A program made the position numbers and the translations under genes. DNA of 41,368 nucleotides from CAZGKW01 sp964526295. Its GTDB lineage: Bacteria > Planctomycetota > Phycisphaerae > FEN-1346. Position 1 is the stretch's first letter. Every line of letters begins with the position of its first letter. Shown one piece after another: positions 35,801 through 41,368 of the stretch. The stretch is taken from positions 1 to 41,368 of the forward strand of contig CAZGKW010000041.1 in assembly GCA_964526295.1 (NCBI GenBank), written 5' to 3'. Below the pieces are notes generated by a model that had not been told where the DNA came from, did not search any database, and saw only the letters and a program-made list of their open reading frames with translations.

Positions 35801-36649
35801 GGCCCGGTCCTCGAGGTCCATCAGCTCGGTCTCGAGACGGGCCCGGTCCTGGTCGGCGGCGGCGAGGGCGCCGGCCCGTTCGGCCCGCCGGTCCTGGAGC
35901 CGGTCGATCTCGGCCCGGTGCGAGGCGATGGCGGTCGCCTGCTCGTGGTACTGGTTCAGGGCGTAGTCGAGCCGCAGCTCGTTCAGCCGTTCGGTGTACT
36001 GGAGGTAATTGCGGGCCTTGCCGGCCTGGTACTTGACGCTGCGGAGCCGCCGCTCGACCTCTTCGAGGATATCTCCAAGGCGCAGCAGGTTCTGCTCGGT
36101 GCGTGCGAGCTTGCGTTCGGCCTCGCGGCGCTTGGCCTTGTACTTGGAGATGCCGGCGGCCTCCTCGAAGATGGCCCGGCGCTCGCCGGGGTTGGATTGG
36201 AGAAGGACGTCGACCTTGCCCTGCTCGATAAGGCTGTAGGCGTCGAGGCCGACGCCGGTGTCCATGAACAGCTCGCGGATGTCGCGGAGCCGGCAAGGCC
36301 GGCGGTTCAGGAGGTACTCGGACTCTCCCGAGCGGTAGAGGCGGCGCGCGACCTCGACCTCGGCGACGTCGATGGGCAGGACGCCGCCCGCGTTGTCGAA
36401 CGTCAGGGCGGCCTCGGCGAAGCCGAGGCTTCGCCGGCTCTCGCTGCCGGCGAAGATGACGTCGGCCATCTCGCGGCCGCGGAGGCTCTTGGCGCTCTGC
36501 TCGCCGAGGACCCACTTGACGGCGTCGACGACGTTCGATTTCCCGCACCCGTTCGGTCCGACGATGACGGTGATGCCGGAGTCGAACTCGAACCGGGTCC
36601 GGTCGGCGAACGACTTAAAGCCGAATAGCTCGAGCTTCTTCAGTTCCAA
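32864..36649 (-). CDS. smc: Chromosome segregation protein SMC
   Basis: A protein of 1261 residues, slightly longer than typical bacterial SMC. The N-terminal ATPase head has Walker A GPNGCGKSNVV (31-41). Long coiled coils flank a hinge at about 500-660 (AVFIESALGQAEKLLVADH). The C-terminal head has the signature LLSGGEK and Walker B with LDEVDAALD. Beyond it lies a 75-residue acidic, probably disordered tail (DDEADDGETSFSDEPADVPA), which adds the extra length. The TTG at 36649 is chosen because GAGGAGG sits eight bases upstream and MELKKLELFGFKSFAD is the usual SMC start. It begins 17 bases after the FlgI-like gene, so the two are one operon. Confidence 0.97.
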   Translation of the reverse strand: MELKKLELFGFKSFADRTRFEFDSGITVIVGPNGCGKSNVVDAVKWVLGEQSAKSLRGREMADVIFAGSESRRSLGFAEAALTFDNAGGVLPIDVAEVEVARRLYRSGESEYLLNRRPCRLRDIRELFMDTGVGLDAYSLIEQGKVDVLLQSNPGERRAIFEEAAGISKYKAKRREAERKLARTEQNLLRLGDILEEVERRLRSVKYQAGKARNYLQYTERLNELRLDYALNQYHEQATAIASHRAEIDRLQDRRAERAGALAAADQDRARLETELMDLEDRARTAEGRLGDLRSGIATRDSETAFQRTRITEAEQQVARARRTIGQMTERLRRAQEAIEARRRDLAAVAARTEDQAEAVARIEETLRRVGDQVRALTGRLEHAKAGLMELAQQKSQRASRLAGLRMRLENLHAQAEKLGRRRDEVRERLGELLRRQDEFRAERQTIREGLADRRHRLEARRKEAEAKHREMETLGERVAAARQRASGLESRRELLEDLERRGEGIPAAVRKADEAIRESGRADRWRGMVADLIEVDVAHAVFIESALGQAEKLLVADHRADVLALARQLEGQLPGQVRFLALDAIDPAGDDPPGGAAERPDLSAYPEAVGWAGDYVRVDETVRAAIEYLLGRTVVVRSLEGAVELARGALRGCRFVTLAGNVLEADGTVAVGPPGPETSLISRRSELRNVQVEHASVAARIEVLDADRARGLDAMRLLDAEQQELRQEIYEGSMAEVEVEGQLRRLIETREQLEAETPLLESELSELAAQSGEVRSEVDGLAAQVEDLERRAADQQAAIEGLVAEQETLLERRGRLEEERTDARVQLAQLREKHAALKDQFAAAERDRIAAEDGMRQGRTDLADSGDRIRDAERTMLRLQAELSGLFLEKETAEAEVRRLGAERSDRRTALSGLSERARALEAEVDGLQEQVHGLELEGRELETRREDLVQRIRDDFDVDLVRRYAGWQPEDVDWDAVAAEIRDLTGKVERLGAVNLEAIEEQEALEARVEFLRKQNEDLAAARDALGNLIERINHESRQRFLATFESVRGHFQELFRKLFGGGKADVFLEAPEDVLESGIEIVARPPGKQLQRISLLSGGEKTMTAVALLLAIFRARPSPFCILDEVDAALDEANIDRFTALIREFLDQSQFVVISHNKRTMSIADVLYGVTMQEPGVSRKVSVKFSELGEKGLLPTEGAEATSRTGPAAGPDVAATDQAGVHAGGAHEVVEDDEADDGETSFSDEPADVPAEEPVPAK

Positions 36650-36666
36650 GCGTTCGGCCTCCTCGT

Positions 36667-38469
36667 TTACGGCGCGGGCGGCGCCCCGGCACCGGGGACC
36701 GGCGGCATCTCGGTGGACGCCTCGGCTTCCTCGTCGGCCTCGTCCATCTCGCCGATGGGCCGGGGCCGCGGCATCCGGTATTCCAACGGCTGGAGGACCA
36801 CCGGCCCGGTCAGGGCCTTGCCCCGGTCGAGCTGGTGGACCAGCGAGACGATCTCGCTGTAGCTGAGGTCCAACCCGGTGACCTCGTCGGCCCCTTCCTC
36901 GACGAAGGGGGCGGCCATGGCCTCGACCGCCTCAACCAGCTCCAACGGGACGTCCAGCCGGACGCTGCGGCCGGCGTGCTGCGTGACCACCCTGACGCGG
37001 TCGGCCCCGGCGGGGGCCGACAGGGTGACCCGGCTGGTCTCGGCCAGGGCGGGCGGACGGATCCGCACGTCGCCGAACACCGCCAGGTGCCGCTCCCGCG
37101 TCCGCGAGACGTAGACGAACGGCGACGCCTCGGTCGGCACGTCGCTCAGGAAGAACTTGTCGGGAAACACCCGCCGGACGCCCCGCCCGGGGCTGACCTT
37201 GAGGATGGACCGCCAGGCGGCGATGCGGACGCGGGCGTCCTCGGCGTTCAGGGCCCGGCCCAGCAGGCCCAGCCCGAGGCCCCGCTGCATGTAGCCCAGG
37301 GCCTTCACCGCCTCCTCCTGGTAGGGCGAGTTGTCGTTGAGAACGATGCCCTCCAAGGCGCTGACGGCCAAGCCGTTATCCAGCCGGGCCAGCGTCCGGC
37401 CGGCGTAGAACCGGACCGTCTCGTTCACGTTCCGGACCAGGGGCTTCAGGTGCGGGACGACCGCCGACCCGAACGCCTCCAGGTACAGGGCGACGCGTTC
37501 GACGTCGCGGCCCTGCTCGAGGTACTCGATGAGGAGGCGGATCCGGTCGTCCCGGGCCGACGGCAGCTCCCGCATGTAGAGCGCCCCGACCAGGTCGAGG
37601 AAGTAGGGCTTGTCGTCGCGAAAGCGGCGGGGCACCGTCAGGTCGATGCTGGCGTCGGGCCGCCCCTCGGCCGCACCGGGGAACCGGGCGTTGATGAGCC
37701 GCACGACCTGGTCGGCCGTCCGGGCCGACGGTTCGAGGAGGACGAGACGAAACTGGCGGTTGATCAGGGACCGTCCGCCGGCCAGGATGCGGCCCACGCG
37801 GGGGTCGCCTTCAGGTCCGGTGGCCCCGGGCTGGCGAAGGGAGACGAAGATATCGCCCCGCCCGAGGGCGGCCGCCTCGACGCCCGCCTCGTCGCTCCGG
37901 CCCGATGCCACCCGCTTCAGGTCGCATTCCAGCAGGAACCCGCCTTCGAGGCTGGTGGCGTCGCTGCCGGGCACGGCCCGCACTTCCAGGTCGAAGACCT
38001 CGCCCCGCACGGCCCCCGGCGGGAGCCATCCGCCGACGACCACCGCGGCGGTATCGCGGCTCGCCAGAAGCGCCTCGGGATTCTCGACGTCGTTTCGACG
38101 CATCAGGAAGAGGATGTCCCGGCGAACGCCCGGGGTGAGGATGGTCGAACCGGTGCTGTCGAGGCCCGTGACGAAGCCAAAGCCCTGGACGGGGACCTCG
38201 TCGCGCCCGACGAACCGGGCCCGCTCGCCGACCGTGTCCTCGACATAGGCGGGGACCTCCGGCTCGGGAGGGACCCGCGGCTCGGTGGGCTGGGGCTCCT
38301 CGCGCCTGAAGGCATCGCATCCCACCCCGGCGAAGCCGAGGGCGATGAGCCCGGCGAGAGCACCCGCCACCGGGGCCCCCCGCCATCGCCGCGAATGCGG
38401 ACGGGCCGGGTGCCCGGCCGGCGCCCGGCCGGCGCGGAGGCAGAGGCTCAGTCTCGGCTCGGCGCGCAT
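36667..38469 (-). CDS. Exported FlgI (P-ring)-like protein with HEAT-like repeats
   Basis: A protein of 600 residues. A long N-terminal region ends in a hydrophobic stretch followed by Cys51 (LIALGFAGVGC), a lipobox-like site although Gly at -3 is atypical. Residues about 92-300 resemble the flagellar P-ring protein FlgI: GFGFVTGLDSTGST (96-109), VVVGGWLPPGAVRGEVFDL and LEGGFLLECDL parallel FlgI blocks. Residues about 340-430 look like HEAT repeats (VNETVRFYAGRTLARLD, YQEEAVKALGYMQRG). No flagellar gene is nearby, so this is probably an envelope protein of another role. It lies directly upstream of smc, under the promoter at 38619-38647. Confidence 0.8.
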   Translation of the reverse strand: MRAEPRLSLCLRAGRAPAGHPARPHSRRWRGAPVAGALAGLIALGFAGVGCDAFRREEPQPTEPRVPPEPEVPAYVEDTVGERARFVGRDEVPVQGFGFVTGLDSTGSTILTPGVRRDILFLMRRNDVENPEALLASRDTAAVVVGGWLPPGAVRGEVFDLEVRAVPGSDATSLEGGFLLECDLKRVASGRSDEAGVEAAALGRGDIFVSLRQPGATGPEGDPRVGRILAGGRSLINRQFRLVLLEPSARTADQVVRLINARFPGAAEGRPDASIDLTVPRRFRDDKPYFLDLVGALYMRELPSARDDRIRLLIEYLEQGRDVERVALYLEAFGSAVVPHLKPLVRNVNETVRFYAGRTLARLDNGLAVSALEGIVLNDNSPYQEEAVKALGYMQRGLGLGLLGRALNAEDARVRIAAWRSILKVSPGRGVRRVFPDKFFLSDVPTEASPFVYVSRTRERHLAVFGDVRIRPPALAETSRVTLSAPAGADRVRVVTQHAGRSVRLDVPLELVEAVEAMAAPFVEEGADEVTGLDLSYSEIVSLVHQLDRGKALTGPVVLQPLEYRMPRPRPIGEMDEADEEAEASTEMPPVPGAGAPPAP

Positions 38470-38482
38470 AGGGTCCCCACTC

Positions 38483-38528
38483 TTGCCTTAAGGATGTATC
38501 GTCGGTCGAGGTTATCGGACTTAAGCAA
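38483..38528 (-). promoter_or_regulatory. Inverted repeat in the leader of the FlgI-like/smc operon
   Basis: TTGCCTTAAG (38483-38492) and CTTAAGCAA (38520-38528) form a near-perfect dyad with one bulged base, 27 bases apart. It falls inside the roughly 140-base untranslated leader, about 14 bases before the start codon, so a hairpin or bound protein there could affect translation. Confidence 0.4.
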
Positions 38529-38618
38529 AACCGGCCCACAGGCGGGAAGAAGCCGCATAAAATCGCCCTCGCCCCCGAGCGAGGAAGCCGGTCGGGCCCC
38601 ACACCGCGACGGCCGACT

Positions 38619-38647
38619 ACTTTACGCCCCCGGCCCCATCGTGTCAA
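38619..38647 (-). promoter_or_regulatory. Strong sigma-70 promoter for the FlgI-like/smc operon
   Basis: On the minus strand, a perfect TTGACA (38642-38647), a 17-base spacer and TAAAGT (38619-38624). Transcription would begin near 38612, giving a leader of about 140 bases. Confidence 0.75.
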
Positions 38648-38688
38648 GCAGACGCGAGCTGCACAACATGCGGGGGGGGCAGGCGGGC

Positions 38689-39441
38689 TCAGGATCCACC
38701 GGCGGTGGCGAACTGGCTCTCGGGCTGGCCGCGGATACGGCATCGGCCGACGTAGGCCCGGCCGATCTCGGCGAGGGCCTCGAGTTCTGAGGGGGGATAG
38801 GGCTCGACCTCGCGAAGCCTTGGGGCCAGGGCGTGGGCCGGCTCGAACCGCTGGAGCACCCACTCGCGGGCCCCGGAGATCGCGGAGCCCATCTCGTGGA
38901 CCTCCTCCCGGCCGATGAACGTCGGGCAGGCGGTCGTGCGGAACTCGTACTCGACCTCCGAGGCCAGGAGCCGCTCGATCGACCGGCCGATGGCCTCCAG
39001 GTCGACGCGGGCCCCCGCCGCGGCGTGGTACCGCTCGTCGAGGGGGGCCTTTAAGTCCATCGCGACGGCGTCGACGAGGCCGGCATCGAGCAGCTCGCCC
39101 AGCCGGTCGGGGTGCGAGCCGTTCGTATCGAGCTTGACGAGCAGACGCGCCCGGCGAAGCGCCTCGCAGAGCCTCGGCAGCGTCGGCCAGCAGGTCGGCT
39201 CGCCGCCGCAGACGACCACGCCGTCGATCCACCCGCCGCGGGAGGCGATGTGATCCATGACGGCGTCGAAGGGGATCGTCTCGTCGGGGTCCGACAGGAG
39301 GGCCTGGCTGTGGCAGAACGGGCAGCGGAAGTTGCACCGCGGCAGGAACACGACGGCCGCCAGCCGGCCCGGCCAGTCGATCAGCGTCGTCGGATGGTAC
39401 CCCGCGATGGGTGGCAGATCGGATGGCGATTCGGGCGACAT
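38689..39441 (-). CDS. nrdG: Anaerobic ribonucleotide reductase activating enzyme (radical SAM)
   Basis: A radical SAM protein of 250 residues that forms the glycyl radical on NrdD. The [4Fe-4S] cysteines are Cys36, Cys40 and Cys43 in RCNFRCPFCH, and the start GYHPTTLIDWPGRLAAVVF is typical of NrdG proteins of the longer type. VVVCGGEPT is the GGE motif that binds SAM. The ATG at 39441 lies four bases after the redoxin stop; a TTG at 39474 inside that gene is possible but less likely. It ends the leftward nrdD operon. Confidence 0.93.
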   Translation of the reverse strand: MSPESPSDLPPIAGYHPTTLIDWPGRLAAVVFLPRCNFRCPFCHSQALLSDPDETIPFDAVMDHIASRGGWIDGVVVCGGEPTCWPTLPRLCEALRRARLLVKLDTNGSHPDRLGELLDAGLVDAVAMDLKAPLDERYHAAAGARVDLEAIGRSIERLLASEVEYEFRTTACPTFIGREEVHEMGSAISGAREWVLQRFEPAHALAPRLREVEPYPPSELEALAEIGRAYVGRCRIRGQPESQFATAGGS

Positions 39442-39445
39442 GGTG

Positions 39446-39733
39446 CTATTGCGTGGCCCAGCCGGCGGTGACAAGGCCGCGAATGGCCTCGGACGGGGGA
39501 ATGGTGCCGGCGAAGCGGGTCAGCTCGTCCCCGGAGTCGGCCCGGACGATGGTGGTGGGCACCGCTCGGACGTCGTAGAACGCGCCGTCGGCCCGCCCCT
39601 GGACCGTGTCGAGATCGACGAACCGGACGAGGGCGTCCTCGTCGGCCCCGAGCTTGCCCAGCAGGTGGCCCAGCTTGGCCTTGGTGCTGTCGCACAGGGC
39701 GCAGTTCCGCTTGCCGTACACCTCAAACGTCAT
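39446..39733 (-). CDS. Glutaredoxin/NrdH-like redoxin
   Basis: A small thioredoxin-fold protein of 95 residues. The redox motif is Cys11-x-x-Cys14 in KRNCALCDSTK, and the cis-proline is in AVPTTIV, as in glutaredoxins and NrdH. GGGGAGA precedes the ATG at 39733. It lies between the cupin gene and nrdG with a four-base gap to nrdG. That position suggests it supplies electrons to the class III reductase or keeps NrdD/NrdG thiols reduced. Some class III enzymes use a redoxin instead of formate. Confidence 0.85.
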   Translation of the reverse strand: MTFEVYGKRNCALCDSTKAKLGHLLGKLGADEDALVRFVDLDTVQGRADGAFYDVRAVPTTIVRADSGDELTRFAGTIPPSEAIRGLVTAGWATQ

Positions 39734-39792
39734 AGAATCTCCCCTTTCCCCTCGGGCCCCTTCCTCTCGACTGGTCATCCCCGCAAAACGGG

Positions 39793-40131
39793 CTAGACGT
39801 CCTCTTTGTCGGACGGTCTGTAGGCCGACTTGATGAAGACGGCCTTCAGGGGCACCTCGGTGTCGTTGACGATGTTGTGGACCTCGCCGGGTTCGATGCG
39901 GAAGGCGGCCCCGATCTGGATGGGGGTCTCCTGGTCGTCGGCGACGAACCGGCCTCCCTCCCCCTCGACAAAGTAGAACGTCTCCTCCACTTCGTGGTGC
40001 TTGTGCCGTCCGAGCTCCTCTCCGGGGGCGAACAGGATGACGCCCCAATCGATCCTCGGCCCGCGGAAAAGATACTTCACGCCGCTTGTGCCGCCGCGGT
40101 AGGCCATGTCCTGTTCGCGGACGACTTCCAT
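39793..40131 (-). CDS. Small cupin protein in the nrd operon
   Basis: A single-domain cupin of 112 residues. Ligands of the first motif are His43, His45 and Glu49 in RHKHHEVEETFYFVEGEG, and the second motif gives His85 in PGEVHNIV. GGGGAG lies seven bases before the ATG at 40131. It precedes the redoxin gene by 59 bases. Why a cupin sits in an anaerobic ribonucleotide reductase operon is not clear; it could be a sugar-related enzyme carried by position only, or a metal-binding sensor. Confidence 0.85.
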   Translation of the reverse strand: MEVVREQDMAYRGGTSGVKYLFRGPRIDWGVILFAPGEELGRHKHHEVEETFYFVEGEGGRFVADDQETPIQIGAAFRIEPGEVHNIVNDTEVPLKAVFIKSAYRPSDKEDV

Positions 40132-40256
40132 GGAAGCGCTCCCCTGCGGGCCCTGCCCGACGAAGCCCGGGCGGGCGTAGTCGGGTCGCGGCCAAACGGT
40201 CAGGCGGCTGTCGCACGTTCTGCGCCGTCGCACGGCGATATCGACAATAAGACGGA

Positions 40257-40296
40257 GGAGCCGGGACGGCGAGTACAGCCTTAGCTGCCCGGCTCC
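40257..40296 (-). terminator. Two-part stem-loop between nrdD and the cupin gene
   Basis: GGAGCCGGG (40257-40265) pairs with CCCGGCTCC (40288-40296). An inner helix CAGC (40276-40279) pairs with GCTG (40284-40287) around CTTA, leaving a ten-base bulge on one side. It lies 99-138 bases after the nrdD stop. It may trim or attenuate the transcript before the cupin gene; there is no T tract. Confidence 0.5.
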
Positions 40297-40394
40297 ACCG
40301 CCAACAAGGGGGTCCAAGTTTCGGGTGCGTCGTACGGGCTCCGGACTTCAGGCGTCTGCCGCCGCTCCCGCGGGGGGGGCTGACACGGCAAACC

Positions 40395-41368
40395 CTATCC
40401 CGCGGCGGTGCCCAGCTCGGCCGTCGGAGCGGGCACCGGCACGGGCGGTTTCGTGCCGGGCACGAGGTAATCGCCGCGATGGCGGTCCTTCAGCTCGCCC
40501 AGCTTCGACTTGTTCCAGTTCGAGATGCGGCTGAAGTAGCCCACGATCCGCGTGATGCCGTAGACGTCCTCGGAGCGGCAGTGGCCGCATTCGTGGCGGA
40601 GGCCCGTCGTCCACTGGTGACACCGGTTGCAGATGGTGAACTCGGGGCTGATGGTGAGCTGGGCGGCCCCGGTGTCCTCGAAGGTCTTGCGGACGAGGGC
40701 GAAGATGCTCTCGGCGGGGGGCCGTTCCTCGCCGACGAAGGCGTGGATGATGGCCCCGGACTCGATCATGTCGTGGAACTTGGCCTGGGTCCGGATGCGG
40801 GTCAGGAGGTCCACCGGGGCGTCGGCCCGCAGGTGGATCGAGTTCGTGTAGTAGTACTGGTCGGCCTCGACGTCGCCCTTGACGAGCGACCGGGCCTCGG
40901 GCCACTGGCGGTAGTCGACCTTGGCCAGCCGGCGGGTGGCGCTCTCGGCGGGCGATTCCTCCAGGCTCACCTTCAGGCCGTACTTCTCGCTGTAGGACCG
41001 GGCCTGCTGGACCATGTGCGAGACCACCGTCAGGCCCATCCGGAGGGCCTGCTCGCTGTCGTGGAGCTCCTGGCCCATCATGTGCTGGACGCACTCGTTC
41101 AGGCCGATCAGGCCGATGATGTAGGTGGCTTTTTCGAGGTCGACGTAGGGCCGCCCGTCCTTGGCCTCCTGGCCGATCTGCCAGAGCGGCATGTGGGGCG
41201 CCGCCATGAGCTTGGCGACGAACTCGCGCTTCTGGAGGTGGGCCTTCATGGCCACGTCCATGCCCCGGAAGATCTCTTCGAGCAGCCCGTCCCAGTTGCC
41301 CCGACCGGCCCGATAGGCCGCCTGGGGCAGGTTGATCGTCACGTTCTGGAACCCGCAGAACCGCATGC
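40395..41368 (-). CDS. nrdD: Anaerobic ribonucleoside-triphosphate reductase, C-terminal part (cut by window edge)
   Basis: The C-terminal 323 residues of a class III ribonucleotide reductase, which makes deoxynucleotides without oxygen; the reading frame runs off the window edge, so the start is outside. GFQNVTINLP opens the fragment and is a standard NrdD block. The structural zinc site is two Cys pairs in CNRCHQW and CGHCRS. The glycyl-radical site is Gly276 of the fragment in RIVGYF, followed by the typical SRISNWNKSKLGELKDR. The final 30 residues are a Pro/Ala-rich tail. It is the first gene of the leftward nrdD-cupin-redoxin-nrdG set. Confidence 0.95.
   Translation of the reverse strand, partial: MRFCGFQNVTINLPQAAYRAGRGNWDGLLEEIFRGMDVAMKAHLQKREFVAKLMAAPHMPLWQIGQEAKDGRPYVDLEKATYIIGLIGLNECVQHMMGQELHDSEQALRMGLTVVSHMVQQARSYSEKYGLKVSLEESPAESATRRLAKVDYRQWPEARSLVKGDVEADQYYYTNSIHLRADAPVDLLTRIRTQAKFHDMIESGAIIHAFVGEERPPAESIFALVRKTFEDTGAAQLTISPEFTICNRCHQWTTGLRHECGHCRSEDVYGITRIVGYFSRISNWNKSKLGELKDRHRGDYLVPGTKPPVPVPAPTAELGTAAG

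Noticed and set aside
36667..38469. True flagellar P-ring gene (flgI)
   Set aside because: There are no flagellar neighbours, the chain is about 230 residues longer than FlgI, and the C-terminal half looks HEAT-like.

Overview
The window is very GC-rich bacterial DNA with tightly packed genes and many GTG or TTG starts. The gene content suggests an uncultured, anaerobic member of the Planctomycetota. Pointers are a secreted glycan-degradation cluster with a formylglycine-type sulfatase, HEAT-repeat and LTPEQ-motif envelope proteins, a flagellum-unrelated FlgI-like protein, a strict-anaerobe-type hybrid cluster protein and a class III (oxygen-sensitive) ribonucleotide reductase. The lineage is an inference; no rRNA or tRNA gene was seen.

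Layout. (1) 1-327: no gene, but a long inverted-repeat element. (2) 328-1347 (-): exported protein of unknown function. (3) 1608-17069: carbohydrate region. A rightward run encodes a GH4-type NAD-dependent glycosidase, a Gfo/Idh/MocA oxidoreductase, a D-2-hydroxyacid dehydrogenase, a sugar-phosphate isomerase/epimerase-like TIM barrel, a cupin and a sulfatase. A leftward pair encodes an enolase-superfamily enzyme and a BNR/sialidase-like exported protein. A second rightward run encodes a heparinase II/III-like exported protein, a parallel beta-helix exported protein and a formyltransferase. (4) 17175-20153: hcp, with an HcpR/FNR-like operator, divergent from a ThiD2-ThiE fusion that appears to be leaderless. 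(5) 20236-23754 (-): envelope and unknown proteins. (6) 23958-25618: a spermidine-synthase-like enzyme and a membrane protein whose reading frames overlap by four bases. (7) 25736-30017: panC-panD, then lgt overlapping a HEAT-repeat protein. (8) 30111-38469 (-): lon, smc and a FlgI-like/HEAT exported protein just upstream of smc. (9) 38689-41368 (-): class III ribonucleotide reductase nrdD (3' part only), a cupin, a glutaredoxin-like protein and nrdG.

Working together, the glycan region looks like a polysaccharide-utilization locus without SusC/D genes. Exported lyase-like, beta-helix, sulfatase and sialidase-like proteins would act outside the cytoplasm or in the periplasm. GH4, dehydrogenases, the isomerase and the enolase-superfamily enzyme would process oxidised sugars inside. 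The anaerobic theme links hcp and nrdDG. Between genes there are several small structured repeats. The most notable is a family of GGAA-capped hairpins placed just after stop codons, whose stems change sequence but keep pairing.
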